This document shows positions 10,797 to 62,560 of a stretch of 64,000 nucleotides of DNA, piece after piece (the first letter of the stretch is position 1; each line of letters opens with the position of its first letter). This DNA is from Blastobasis lacticolella. Taxonomy: Eukaryota > Arthropoda > Insecta > Lepidoptera > Blastobasidae. The DNA is taken from contig LR990064.1 of assembly GCA_905147135.1 (NCBI GenBank), positions 11,550,001-11,614,000 of the forward strand. The letters are read 5' to 3'. A model generated the notes under the pieces. That model worked only from the letters and a program-made list of their open reading frames with translations, was not told the origin of the DNA and ran no database searches. The position numbers were made by a program, and so were the translations under genes.

Positions 10797-13215
10797 AACG
10801 GTTGTTCCTAGAGACAGAACGACCCGGTTCCAACATTCAGTTGTTGCTCCGGTCACCATGTCAAAGACGATTTCGAATTAGCATAGAGAGCATAGAGTCT
10901 CGTGTGTTGAGTGATATTTAGTGAGCGAGACTTTACATCATAATACAAAGTGATGTTGATTAGTGTTTGTGTTAACGTTCTTATGATGGTGTTTTGGGAA
11001 CGGACACCTTTGTTTTGTGTTATCCTTGCAACGGGAACGGTCCGTTCCCGATCCCGGTTGGAGCGAATAGTGAAATTCATGTAGCGGTCAACTCGTTCGA
11101 CACGGTGTATTCCAAATGAGGCGTTACAGTGATGCAATAACATATTTCTAGCGAAGGGATACTTGTATGGGTATGGAGTTATTTATTTCCCCAAATCTTA
11201 AGTTTAATTTTAGTCTCTTGGTCGCATAAATTCGCAAATATGATGTTTTACGGGCATGCAATGTTATTATTTGTTTGCGAAGGCCAAAATGTTGTGGCTT
11301 CGCCTTAGGCGTATCTGCGAGTTTATCATGATCCAAGGCAACTGACTTGGTGGGTTTTGTATAATGTTTCAATCACTCATTAGTGTCATTTGATTGTGTA
11401 ATTGTTGATTTTTGATTTGCAATCAAATCCTATTCACGTTATTTTCCCTCTCTAGTATTACCTATTTAGCATGTTTCCAGTCTCATAAAGACTACATTTT
11501 ATGGGTACTGTATCTATCTAATTCTTTTTTCCCCAATTATGAGCATGATTCAAATCGAATCCCTTTACTGTCCCAACTTTCTGAACTGTCTCAGTCTTAC
11601 TTATTCTTATGATTTAGAATTTCGTACTTCAATGTACTTTACAATACTTCATCTAAGCGATAATCCCGGCCTCTGCCAGGGACCGCTGTTTAGTTGAATG
11701 TTTTCTACCAATCTTGGGCATCCTCGCATCGTAAGCTGTTGGCTTTCGCTCGGCTATATAAATCCACCGCTTTGTCAGTCTTCGGTGGTACCTCTTTCCT
11801 GAAATTGGCTCGTTCAGGCGACTACATCTCCCGATTCTCACGTTTTTCTGAGGCTTACGCATGACCAAAACCTCCTCGGTCTTAACCGAGATATCGCTCA
11901 CATCAAGGCTGCCACTGATTTACCCCATTAATATAGCAATAAATAATACTATACCTTGGTAAATTGATCTCAGAGTGGCAACTAATTGAGTTTTCACAAT
12001 TTTCCTGAAAATTGTACTGAATTTCGGTCGTGAAATTTACGGTTTATGCCCTTTGTAGAAGCCACAACATCCTCAAAATCGACAAGTTTAGGCAATTGGC
12101 GAGCTGATGATTGAAATATTATTACAAAACCTTTTGTGTTATGTTTGGTGTTTGTCTGCGGAATATTGTCATTTTTCATAGCATATTAAAATGCAGTAAT
12201 ATGCTGACGTCGTTAGCACATTACTGGACGTATACCATGACTGTGAGTGACATACTTGGGTAACAAAGGAATTGCTCCAAAATTGTAAATGATCCTAAAC
12301 CATGGAAAGTATATAAATTTTAGGTCATTAGTCAAAATTACCTTCGTATTACTTATTCCGCTGATGACACGAATTAATCACCTAAGCTTAGGGTTCTAGT
12401 GTAAGATTTGTTTTTACTAAATGAATGCGATACAAAATTAATCCTTTCTATGGTATGAAATAAGGAACAGAAATATGTATCTGCCTATAGAGCAGTTACC
12501 ATCTGTGTTTGTATATGGATTGGACAATTTTGCGCAAAGTTCATTTACTAAAACCAACATTAGAGCTGCTTTTTTCCTTTTGTCTAATTACCTATTATTT
12601 TTTAATCCTTTTATTTAATGTTACTATTAATTTCTAAGTATACTTTTCGCCCAATCCTTTATTATTACCACTAGATATAAAACTTCGTTATTACTGTATT
12701 TTAATTATAATGACATACATTATTATGATTGTTAGTTAGCGTAATGCGTGCGCGGGCGTGCCCGTTTGCCGTCTAGATAAAAAATTATTTTAAAACCCCT
12801 ATAGAAGTGCCGCAGCGGTTATTGTAGCTAAATTGCGCCTTTGAATGCACAGTCGCTTATTCATTCGATGGTATTTCAGCTTATTCTGTAAAGCAAATCG
12901 CTAACACTGTATCAGCTAGTTTATATGCTAGTTTTATATCTAGCTGGCTAGCATCTAGTTTCATGTTTACTCACATACGTGCGACAGAGACGAAGCTCTA
13001 CAAAGCCGAACTACCCGTTGTGAATTATTCACCCCAGATATCTGAAAGTACTACTGTTCCTAAATAGCATATTTCTTGGAGTCTAAAAAGGCCACATTGA
13101 AATTTTCATATTTGAGTGCCACAAACTTCCTTGATCCGGCAGCCATAACTAGTACTAAGTGACGCCATTTTGAATTGTTATGTCAATGGCAACAACAGCA
13201 ACGCTGCAGATTAAA

Positions 13216-13320
13216 ATGCTGGAGTGGTTCAGTTGGTTAACATGCTGGTTTGCCACGCAGGAGGTCCCGGGTACGATTCTCGGCCGGGCAGAAATTTAAA
13301 TGATTAATTTAAATTTAGCC
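13216..13320 (+). mobile_element. tRNA-derived SINE family S2, 5' part
   Basis: GAGTGGTTCAGTTGGTTAAC (A-box region) and GGTACGATTCTCGGC (B box), then AGAAATTTAAATGAT. Better copies: 25768-26020, 28588-28826 (minus), 42632-42870 (minus). Confidence 0.8.
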
Positions 13321-13598
13321 AATAAAGTTCAGCCCTGAATATTATTTGGAATGGAAAATTGTCATAAAAATAAAGTGCAACTGAACTTAACCTTGGGTGG
13401 TTCATCACTTTGTCAACCGTACGCAAAGGTACTGCAGCTACTAAACATAGTGATATGTATTGCTCATTGAATAAGGTCCATTTTTGTATCACTTATGTAT
13501 GTTCCGCATTGCTCCGCTTTCTAAAAGGCTATGAGCAATACATTCCACTTTGATCTTGCTCTCTGAATGAGTGATGCGCTGATGATAAGACAGGCATT

Positions 13599-13721
13599 TT
13601 ACAATGATGGAGCATGCCAGTCTTGGAACAGCCTATTCACTCTAGCCTTGAAGGCATCCAGATTATATTGATCAGTGAACACACTCGCAGGCAACGCGTT
13701 CCATTCCTTAGCCGTACGCAT
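13599..13721 (-). mobile_element. LINE reverse transcriptase C-terminus
   Basis: Minus-strand reading RTAKEWNALPASVF ... YNLDAFKARVNRLFQDW ending in a stop. This is the conserved end of many insect non-LTR polymerases. A related fragment (AFKASVNRLFLDR, stop) is at about 45575-45660 plus. Confidence 0.85.
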
Positions 13722-15799
13722 TATAAAAGCGGTTCATACATATAGGGTGGTTTAATGGCACAGCTTTCATTAAAACACAGTCTCTCTCGCTCGTTCATCC
13801 CAACTCTATCGTTATCATAAGCTGACTTACCAAGATGATAATGTGACTTGGCATTCAAAGTGCGTTTTTTGAATTAGTTTCTCACTTGCGTCGAATGAGT
13901 AAAGATTCCCATGCGAGGCTTTTACTTTATTTATTGTCCATGTTGTTTTATTAATAGACCTAAATAAGAGAAATTATAATGTCAGTACAGTTATATCAAA
14001 ACATTATACAGCCATGATTGTTTAGATTGTTTTTGTAATGCTACTCAGTAATAGGGTATTCACTACTACATTTGATTAGACGCCGAAAAATAAATTTTTT
14101 AAATATTTTTTTTTGATATTTCTCTTTTTTGACAACCTTAACCTATGATAAATCTTTACTCAATGGCACGAAGTCCACTTTTGAACAGGATCTCTTTTCC
14201 ATAACTATGAATTCTTTAGGTTGTTTTGTGTGTATGTATATTTGTTTTTTAAAAAAATCTAGTTTTATTAGGTTAAATTTGTAAATGTGTTTTTGGATAT
14301 ATTAATTATTGTAATAATTCTCCGCTGTAATCCTAATGAACTTTCCTATCTTCCACTTTGAAAATGAGAAAAAAATGTAACAAAAAAAAATGCGGTGATC
14401 GTGCCAAAGCATGCTTGACGAATCGTTACTGTTATAAATTATTATCGGTTTTTAAAAAGAACAATTTATTAATTTTTTTAGCTATGATGGTTTTTTAATT
14501 AACGCATATTTTACTCTCTAGATACTTTTTTTCGCTTTTACCAAATAAAAAAATGTCGTTTTGATTTTTCCCTGTAAATATTCTAGGATTTAGTACAAAA
14601 AATCGGTGGAAGAATTAATTTAAAAATATATTATTTATATGTAATAAAAAAACCTATTGTAATAAAAATCTCAATTTTGATGCGTCGTGTTGATTCTCAG
14701 AAATTTAAGCGTGTGAAATGGTAATTTATGGTAACTACTGTGGCTATATCGTTTGTTTTATGTGTTTTTGTATGGAATTTGGAAAATTATTTGTGAAAAA
14801 AAATTCCAATTGAATATGTAATTTTCGCCGGTTATGTCATCTAGTCTCTTTTCTCTGTCCTATGTTTCACCAAAATGGCTCTTTCTTTGTTATTACTAGC
14901 TAAGAATAATTTTACACAGATTGTGTATAAAAATTATAAGTAAGTACTTACAAATGTGTTGCAATAATTTTTTTAACAAGCAACGAAGTTAAATATAATT
15001 TTTATATACATCCTATGTAATATATTTACAAATATTGTCAGCTTCCTAATATAACGACCAATAGTTATCGAACTGGTGTTGTTTGTTATCGAAATACGCT
15101 ATACTATACTTTTACATAGGTATTAAAAGTTTCTATTGTGGATAGGATGGTTCTAGTTAATGTAGATAATATATAAACGAAGATATTACAGAGTCGATTT
15201 TGTAAAATCACTAAGAAATGCATTTTTTTTATCAAATTACGAAATATGGCATCTGCTATGCATGTTCGATTAAACTGTTATTAAGAACTGTTGATGAATG
15301 AAATGCTTAAGCAATCTTGTTATACATTATTAAATATTTAGCAAACATCTTAGATAGGTAGATATTATAAAAATAAATGATTATCAAATTCGCCTCCAGA
15401 CTGGAGTCGAGTAACGCATGTACGTGAGAGCCGAAAATGCATTTACTAGTGATTCAGACTCGAGTCTTCGAGATATAAGAAGGGAGGATTAAAAGACGCA
15501 TAATATATCAGACGAAAATATATCAGTATGCCGAATGCCTGCCGCGGCGGGCGCTAAGGAAATCGTACATTTCCCACAGCTTAATAATAATATACGAGGT
15601 CAGAAGGTTATCGCCGCAAAGTAAAAGTGCACTTAAAGGATTGTACCAAAAGATTATATAATTTTATAATAAAGTGTTAGAGGTTTATTGTGAAAGGTGG
15701 TGACTAAATTTGTAACGTTGCCAGGCCCGACGGAGATATTGCGATTGTAATAAATATACCATTTTAACATTCGTGCTTTGTTTTCTTGTTCTTATCCCG

Positions 15800-16110
15800 C
15801 CATCGCTGAAACGGAGGTTCCACTTTCATCATTACCATCATTATAGCCGAAAGACGTTCACAGTTGGGAATAGATAGGCCTCCCCAAAAGCTGTGTCGTC
15901 CACACTCAGCTGGTCATCATCATATCAGCAGAAAGACGGCTACTATTAGGCTTAGCCTTGCCTGAAGCACTCCACAAAGGTTGTGCCGTCAGATGATATC
16001 TGCGACCTTGAATCAGAGCGTCTGTCCACTTTGCGGGAGGCCGGCTTACGCAGCGTCTTTCGGTACGTGGTCGCCACTCGAGAACTCCTAACTCAACTTT
16101 GTTAGGTTAG
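15800..16110 (-). mobile_element. Probable LINE 3' region
   Basis: ATCATCAT-rich boundaries and GAGGCCGGCTTACGCAGCGTC and AAGACGGCTA segments resemble 3' portions of lepidopteran RTE-like elements. No translation strong enough to confirm it. Confidence 0.4.
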
Positions 16111-16389
16111 AACTACAGAATACTAAATCTATTAGGGCTGAACCATGAAGCAAAGACTTAACACGGCTGAATTAAGAAAGCTCAAAAACTGTCCCGACCG
16201 AACGGGTGGAGCGGCAGCGGACGAAGATAACTTTTTTAGTAACAAATGGAAATGGTGGAAATAAATCCACACCCATGTTTGGAGAATTTCTATTTGCTCA
16301 GTTTGGGTGGCCGTAGCCAAAGCTCCCATTATACCCGACTAAACTCCTCGCTCATCTCACGGACGTGGCCCGTGGCACCGTAATCATAT

Positions 16390-16740
16390 TTTACCATATA
16401 CGTTGTAGGGAGTCTACGAGACAATCCCAGAAGGCTGTCTTCATGGTGTCGGCACAGCGGACTGAGGAGCGTGGGCACAGATGAGGTTGATTGTTGTGCT
16501 CTCCTTCAGCGCTTTGATTGCCATAAGTCGATCGCTCACTATGCTCAACTCCAAAATGCCGTTCCGGAATTCGTCGCTCACCATTATAGCGACCCCAATC
16601 CTGCTTTCCGCTGATCTGGTGTACACCAATTTGTACACCAATATGCCCGATATCCCTTGACTTGTAGCCCTGCCATTTAACCATCTGCAGGAATGGCGTG
16701 CGGCGATCATTCGGCTACCATCCGCCTCGCACAACCCGTT
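16390..16740 (-). mobile_element. RTE-type LINE endonuclease fragment
   Basis: In two minus frames (one frameshift near the end) the reading includes CRWLNGRATSQG, SESRIGVAIMVSDE-like text, VSDRLMAIKAL and INLICAHAPQS, then TAFWDCL. This matches the APE endonuclease domain of RTE-like elements (VSDRIMAIKL, NVVSAYAPQ). Confidence 0.8.
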
Positions 16741-17265
16741 AAAGAAAAGATGATTTGCCAGAGTCTCGTCTGTCAGCAGCAGGGTTGGGGAGATAAAGGT
16801 GGGGTCTCATAATCCCCCGCTCAGAAATTTCTGAACTATTGTAAGCCAAAAAGAAATTCTAGCATTTATTTTAGCTCGAGTACGTTCCGTGGTATCATTG
16901 GTATATATTAAGTACCATCTAGTAAACCCCGCGTGAACTACTCTGTCACGTTGTTGTTGAAATGTTTTCATTACTAGTCAATAGAGGGCACTTTTGCTGT
17001 TATGTTTCAAAAAATCTTTAATAGAGGGCGCAGCTTATAGCAATACAAGTTTTTTTAGCTGGCAATTCTGGTTTCCCAGGCTAGCTCGCGCTCGCTGCAT
17101 TCTTGGCAACTTGGCAACACTAAAAATGGCAGAGTGGCAAACGTCAAGAGAAAGATGTCTATGTTGTTACGAAAATAATTAATTTATCGACGTTCTGTGT
17201 TATTAATTATGTGAATAATGAAATGAAAGTGTAAATAAATATTAGATTAGTGATTTATAGTGATT

Positions 17266-56009
<38,744 letters not shown>

Positions 56010-56136
56010 GTGAGTGATTATATTATATTTTTTTCTTTTTAGAGGGGAAATCTTAGAAAGATAGCACGTCATCCGGTTGAATGACGTGGACATGTGGTGT
56101 TGCCCAGCCACATTCCGTATCGGAACATCTATAACT

Positions 56137-56458
56137 GTAGAGCTCGTCTAGTCTAAGATGACGCGCCCCACTACTTAGTTAGTTGATTTCGATGTGTGAG
56201 TGCAAATATTAATAACGACACTTCATCTGTGTGGGAGCCAATGAACGGCGCGTGCTCCGACGTTTGAATTTTACTGGCAACTGAATGACCAATTACAACG
56301 GCATTTGTATATGTATTGCGTCCATATTTTAAACTTGCTTGTGTGCGTTACGTTTTGGTTTCTCAACTGTAAGTTTGAAAGCATTTGAATAATAATAAAT
56401 AATTAATAAATAATAATGCGATAGTGGGGCGCGTCATTTTAAATTAGACGAGCTCTAC
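56137..56458 (+). mobile_element. MITE family M1, copy 3 with internal insertion
   Basis: Same ends and orientation as 342-598, 127 bp after the hppy exon 13 donor. About 60 bp are inserted after GTGTGCGTTA (56350-56412), ending in an AATAAT-rich tract. Confidence 0.9.
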
Positions 56459-57619
56459 TGTAATTATTATCTGCTCTTTGATGGAATGGATTCGGCAAAT
56501 ATAGTTGCCGAGTCGCGTTCGAGGGATCTTCGAAAGATACCACGTCATCCGGGGAAATGACGTGGACATGTGGTGTTGCCCGAAAATGGACACTACCCAT
56601 TAAAACCTCTCTATGTATCCGCTTTTTATTGGAACATGAAGATTTATCGTGGTATTATAAATATCGGTTTATAAAAATGACAAACGTATTTAGTGTAAAA
56701 CTGAGGCTCGAACAAAAGAAAGAACAAAATGGAGGACCATTAAAATGTAATCGAAGAACACTAGTAACGTGCTGCCAACATGAAGCGTTATACATTAATC
56801 ATGGTTGCGTACTCATTTTATCTTAACAGAACACCACAGGACCTCATAGTTAATTTTCGCTGTGGTGATGAGTGATTACACCCGCGTGAATTACAGTACA
56901 CAGCGGCTCGGTTTTTTGGATTTCATAAGTATACGAAAATTCTAAAATCGTTCTAGTTCATCTAATTCGATTTTCGTTCATCTAATCGAATCGTTCATCT
57001 AAATTCTAAAATTCATATAGATAACTTATTTTAACGAGTGCCACTCTAATTCTATCGATATAATTCAAATTAGAGCGGCAAGTGACAATAGTGCAAACTT
57101 TTACAACGCAGCGCTGAAATGTCAAAATGCCAACCACAGACAAATGTTTAAACATTTGATAATGGCAACCCCAGATTCGAATGGTTCAAAAATACAGGAA
57201 AATGTAACCATTAGAAATTAAATTCACATGTGAAAGTGTTTCGCATACGTATTGTAAAAGACATAAAAAACCGACTCCCTGGGCAATGATGAAACAAACC
57301 CCTTTCTCCGAAAGGACAGGGCCTGGTTCAATTTATATAGGTTTATAAAAAAAATTGAACTTATTTGAATATTCGTATTAAAATGGACGAAACAATAAGC
57401 CTTACAGGTAAAAAAATTGCAGCCAACAATTTTCTACGTAACTGATAAACTAAATTTCACCGGAAAATAACATTTCTGCTGGAGGGTTTTTCCAATTATA
57501 TCTTCGCGCTTAACTTGTATCACTTTTAAGCTAATAATCCGTGATAATAAATACAGGTTTACGTCAGTTTTCTTTTAACTATTATCACTTGCATCAGATT
57601 GAAACGTCAGATTAACTTT

Positions 57620-57880
57620 CATATCCGCTTTATTATGAAAAAATATCAACATTTCTTAGTAATCTTAAGCCCTGCAAATATTTCGCAACTATTTAGACCA
57701 GATTGTAACAGATTTACCATATCCGCTTTATTATGAAAATACAACACATCATTTCTTAAATTTAATCTTAAGTATTGCAATTCTTTCACGACTCGTTAAA
57801 CCAAATTGTAACAGATTTACTGTCATATCCGCTTTATTATGAAAAAACAACTTAACATTTCTTAGTTTTACTTAGCAAAT
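57620..57880 (+). repeat. 98/106-bp tandem repeat, about 2.6 units
   Basis: Units begin CATATCCGCTTTATTATGAA at 57620, 57718 and 57824, and share CATTTCTTA, TTTCGCAACT/TTTCACGACTCG and ATTGTAACAGATTTAC. A lone diverged start (CATATCCGTTTATTATAC) recurs at 59565. Confidence 0.85.
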
Positions 57881-58202
57881 CTTTCGCGACTCGTTGGGTT
57901 GGCTCTGCAAGGTTGGCCAAGATCTTCCGCTGAGGACCCTGTGTCCCTAGCACAAGTGTGTCCGCGACAAAGCTCGCGCCGCGAGAGAGCGTTTGTCTCT
58001 TTCTCTCAATACTAAGACGAAAGAGATAGCAATACATATGTCGCACTTTTTCTCGCTTATCGCGCGCGAGAGCAACTTGTGCTGGGCCTACTGAGACTGG
58101 TTGAACAGTCCCGGGGGCCGATTGGCATCCCGTGACAGTATATCTTGCATTTATTTCTTTAATCTTATGCCAAAAGGAGGACCGGAGGAAGGAGAAATGT
58201 AT

Positions 58203-58920
58203 GGACCCCAGTCTATATGACCAATGACGTTGAGAAATATGTCATTGGAGAGGTTTTTTCATTTTCTACAACTTTTACAATGGCGATAAATCTTGAATCG
58301 CAGTAAGAAAAAAATTATGGTAAATTAAAATAAACGTCATTTTGTACTGGAAATTTCGGCCTATATGGCCAATTCACTTTGACTTGGAGCGTTCGGTGGC
58401 CGGGCGGTTGAGTATTCGACTCGTAATCGACAGGTACCGGGTTCGAATCCCGCTGCGGCCATGTACCAATGACTCTTTTCTAAGTTATGTACATTAGTTG
58501 AATTCTAACCGATGCTCTTACGGAGAGGGAAACATCGTGATGAAACCTGCAAATTCAGGCAACTGAATTTGTACCCGTGATCCAATCTGGTCAGGTTCCC
58601 CTCGTAGCAGGGTCACGGAGGTCAGATGGTAGTCGCTCCATTGTAATTACCTGATTGCCAAATCCTGGATCATGGTCAAGGCGAACCCCGGGCCCTCGTC
58701 CTCGAGAGCACAACCGAGACATTAACGCTAAGATAATTATTTTATTAGTAAAAGTTGTAGAAAATATAAAATCCTTTCCAATGACACATCTTTTATTTAT
58801 TTTAATTTACAATAACTTTTTCTCAAAGCGAGAATTGTCGCCATAGTAAACGTTGTAGAAAATAAAAATCCTTGCCAATGAAATATCGCTCAATGGTATT
58901 GGTCATATGGGCTGGGTTGT
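58203..58920. mobile_element. Foldback element split by a SINE
   Basis: Left arm TATATGACCAATGACGTTGAG ... CATTTTCTACAACTTTTAC (58211-58345) pairs with the right arm ending CAATGGTATTGGTCATATG (about 58785-58918). SINE S1 at 58386-58740 occupies the loop. Confidence 0.82.
58386..58740 (+). mobile_element. SINE S1, full length
   Basis: Head GGTGGCCGGGCGGTTGAG, B box GGGTTCGAATCCCGC, tail CATTAACGCTAAGATAATTA. One of the best-preserved S1 copies. Confidence 0.9.
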
Positions 58921-58971
58921 CTGGAGTTCCTTTGTTGGTGATATCATAAATATAAAAATATCACATTGGCT

Positions 58972-59232
58972 ATCTTGGCGTTAATGTTCCGATTGTGCGC
59001 GCTGCGAGGGACCGGGGTCCGCCTTGACCATGATCCAGGATTTGACAGATCAGCTAATTATAATAGAGCGTCTGCCGTCTGACCTCCGCGACCCTGTAAA
59101 CAGGGGAACCTGACCACATTGGCTCATGGTTACATATTCAGTCGACCGTTGGTTAAATAAAGTCATTGGTACATAACGGCACTGGAGTTCGAACCCGGTA
59201 CCTCTCGCTTACGAGCCCGACCCACTAGCCTT
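58972..59232 (-). mobile_element. SINE S1
   Basis: Reverse copy from GGCTATCTTGGCGTTAATG to GTTCGAACCCGGTACCTCTCG; the middle is shortened. Confidence 0.85.
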
Positions 59233-59789
59233 ACCTTCCACTTACCATCTCGACATCAGTACCAGTATAAAGAAAAATCTTGGTATATATTTATTATATC
59301 AAAGTAAACAAAGTACAAAAGTAATTTTATGTGAAAATTGAGAATTAATTAAAACTAAACTAAAACAATATGTTTTTACTAATTATGACGTTATTGCATT
59401 GCCAGAATTCACTGGTAAATATCAGTTTAAACCAATGTAATTTTGGCACTATCAACTAACAGTATTTGTTTAATTTCGATAACAATGGTATGTACCTACT
59501 ATTAGACAGTGAATGGCCACTGATTATCATTGGTCCCCTGATTAAAACTGCAGATTAACTGTGTCATATCCGTTTATTATACAAAAATACATAACAACGC
59601 AAAAGGTAAACGATCTTATAACATACATTTACATTTTTATCAAAATAACCTAAAGTAACGTTTTGAATCAGCCAAAATAAATGTCATGAAATGGACTTTG
59701 GACAACAATTTCGCTATGATCAATGCGGCAGTTATGTGACTTACATAGCTTTTTCAATGTAAACGATGGAATATACTGTTGGGGTATTG

Positions 59790-59905
59790 CTTGACAGAAA
59801 ATGTTAGTCAGTGGATGGACGACCTCGTGAAGGTCGCAGGGCGCCGATGGGTGCAAGTGCAGGGCCGACGTCTATGTTCAGCGGACGTACAACGGCTAAC
59901 TTGAT
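59790..59905 (+). mobile_element. Degenerate RTE-like LINE C-terminus
   Basis: Reads QWMDDLVKVAGRRWVQVQGR ... stop, compared with RWTDDLxxVAGxRW of RTE elements. Confidence 0.65.
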
Positions 59906-60779
59906 TACATAAACAATACACTTTTAGAACGTCGGCACATTACAAATTATTTATAAAATATTATTTTATAATTGGAAATTAGTTCCTAATAACCAAAATA
60001 ACTATAGTACAGTATAGTCAAATTAAATTTGAAGTTACAAATATTGATTACAACTGCAATTTGTCTTGTGTTCGGGACATCCTTATATCAGACCACGCTA
60101 TTTAGTCCATCAAGTAATCATTTCATTTGTTATAGGTATGGCATAAGGTATGATATTTCTTCATTTGATTAAAAACATTACTTTAGGTTTTACAAAAAAA
60201 ATACTTAAACCTAAATGACAAAAACATACGGGAAACTTAGGTACTCTTTGGCTCATGATGACTCTGCAATCAGTGGGAATGTAATGAAATTTCGAACGAA
60301 GTTCGCCTACAATCATTTAGAACTGTCGGTTTTATGGATACAGAAAATGGCAAAAAGTATCGATTCATAATTCATAATGTCTTTATTGTAAACACAGGTA
60401 TTGTTAAAAATATATTAATTTTGTATCAACATGTTTAGCCATATTATAGGCATACAAATAATAATTAATTGGATATTATAACATAATTTCAAAATAGGTG
60501 TGATAATTAACATTAACAGCAATCGATTTATCGTGTCTATCGATTTAATTGAGAAAAATATATTTGAAAGCATATTGCGTGTTTTATAATAAAAATGTAT
60601 GACTAACGTTTAATTAAAGCCGTTTTCATAATAGACGGATGCAAAAAGCAAGCTTTGACAGCTTTTAAAGACTCGCTGATTTGATTGTCAACAGCCAAAT
60701 ACGGTATAGTGCAACAAAATTATCTAACCCAGTGAGAGCTACGCATTTGTTGGAATTGACATGACATTTCAAAATGGCG

Positions 60780-62560
60780 ACACATTTATGTTATACGGCA
60801 GAAAAACAGATAAGTGGGCCGCCTGTGGAAAGTGGTCACCGCCGCCTATGGACTTCAGCTACACCAGGGGAGTTACCAGTGCGTCGCCCGCCTCTGAATT
60901 GACCTCTAATAAACCTCTTGAACGATCCCATGTCATAGTCCAAAGGAAACACTGTGGCTGGGAGCTCATTCCACATACGAATCGTACTAGTAGTTAGGGA
61001 GGCGAGGTAGCTAAATGGCGTAATTCAACGGCGCCGTCGAGACCTATCAAAATCGAAAGATAAAATAATTTCGAAAAGAAAAGCTCGTATGGCAAAAACC
61101 ATTTTAGCGGTGGGTTTGGCGTGTACGGTTTTTCAAAAATGTTAAAAAAAACAGTTACTTGGGCATTCTCGAGCGCGTCAGATATTCATACTACGTATGC
61201 CCCGAGTGCCTCTGATAACAACGGTATACTAATCTGCCGGTTTGCGTGGTGGGGGTAGGCATATAAAGAAGTCAAAAATGCAAAAAAAAAAAATTTACTC
61301 GAGCGCGTCAGATTTTCGGAAGGGGTGTTAAGTAGGCCCCAAGGAAGCTCCCTTTAAAAAAACTGACGATTTCGGCGTGACGATAAGTTACGATGAATTT
61401 TTGAAAATGTAAAAAAAAAAAGTTTTTTTGAAATACTCGAGCGCGTCAGATTTTCATAGGGAAGGTTTATCTCGGTATCCTGAAAGCATATTTTTTTAAT
61501 CTGACAAAAATGTTGGTGGGTTCTCTTAATCTGACCGAAAAAGGTTTTTTGGTTTCTTTCTTTTCCTTTCTTTCTCCTTGATAAAATGGGGAATTTAAGA
61601 ATGACAATAAAGCGATAGATACAACCAACGTAAATGTAGATGAAATGTAGTACGAAGTGTATTATTTATTGTATAAAAAAATGAAATGATATAAAAATTG
61701 GATTATAATTGTATTGTTATGTATGATCTTTACATTTTTGCTCAATACAATTCATCTTCTTCTTCTTCTAAAGATGTAAAGAGACCTTTTTTGTGTAAAA
61801 TAAAATTACCTTTTTTGTTTATTTAAACTTTTTTTTTGTAAAATGTATCGTTCGCGACTTATATGCCGTAACGCGTTCTTAGGAAGACGAAATGGCTCCT
61901 CCACACTTCCGGTCATGCGGAAACCGGCAGATTTTGTATTTTTAGTAAGTTTTAGATTATATTCTTCAAAATAAAAAAATAAAAAATCGCGCTCGAGAAT
62001 GCCAGATTAACGTTTTTTTTTTACAAGTTCGCGACCCTATAACTCGGCGGCGTCAAGGACTTATCGTCAGATTAGTTAAATTTAGTCTTTAAACACTAAA
62101 ATCAACCCCCAATATCTTAATCTGACGCGCTCGAGTATTTCAGACTATCCATTTTTTTTTACTAATCTGATCGTCTATCCTAGGCGCGCGTCACTACATA
62201 TAGAGCTAAATACTTTACAAGGTTGTTCTATTAGGTCTAAGGTATCTCTCATATCTTAAACTGCCACGCTCGAGTATTGCCGAAAATTCCCCTATTCGCC
62301 TCCCTAACTATAGCGAGAAACTTTCTTTCGAACTTTCGCGTGGGGACCGACAGAGGGTTTAGGTAATAGGTATAAGTAGCCAGCCACAGCGATGGCGGAA
62401 TTGTGCTGTGGGCACCATAACGAAAAGTTCCTCAGAACACTCCCCATTGTACAGCCGATGGGACACACACAGGGAGCCATAGTCTCTTCGGTTAGCCAGT
62501 GGTTCTAACGTGCTTGTACTTGCAGCTTAGATAAGTCTGTGGCACTGTATTGAATTGAAA
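60780..62560 (-). mobile_element. LINE ORF C-terminus split by the 1,320-bp element
   Basis: Minus-strand reading on the left flank (60990 down to about 60850): TIRMWNELPATVFPLDYD, then SFKRFIRGQFRGGRRTG ... AEVHRRR and stop. The right flank (from 62311) supplies the preceding PTRKFERKFLA. The two join in frame as ...FLASTIRMWNEL when the element and one TAG are removed. The standard LINE C-terminus is thereby recovered. Confidence 0.85.
60991..62310. mobile_element. 1,320-bp DNA element with clustered CTCGAGCGCGTCAGAT motifs
   Basis: Terminal inverted repeats TAGTTAGGGAGGCGA / TCGCCTCCCTAACTA, flanked by TAG on both sides. Direct motifs CTCGAGCGCGTCAGAT at 61168-61183, 61298-61313 and 61436-61451 in the left half. 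Inverted copies at 62120-62135 (exact), 62259-62273 and about 61988-61997 (degenerate) in the right half. Several lone AATCTGAC words. No open frame long enough for a transposase, so non-autonomous. I cannot assign a superfamily. Confidence 0.85.

Larger units (their letters stand above)
10797..17265. other. JIL-1 3' UTR and intergenic region, no supported gene
   Basis: AT-rich sequence between the JIL-1 stop and the happyhour start codon. AATAAA at 11938-11943 is a plausible early polyadenylation signal, and another at 15749-15754 a late one; I cannot tell which is used. No open frame here has recognisable protein content apart from retroelement fragments (a LINE C-terminus at 13599-13721 and an RTE endonuclease at 16390-16740, both minus) and a SINE at 13216-13320. 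The happyhour promoter must lie in the last few hundred bases, but I see no TATA box or convincing initiator. Confidence 0.5.

Noticed and set aside
16994..17182. 62-residue open frame upstream of hppy
   Set aside because: No family content or codon signal; it overlaps the likely promoter/5' UTR.
57620..57880. CRISPR-like array
   Set aside because: Eukaryotic context, only about 2.6 units, unit and spacer not distinguishable; a plain tandem repeat.
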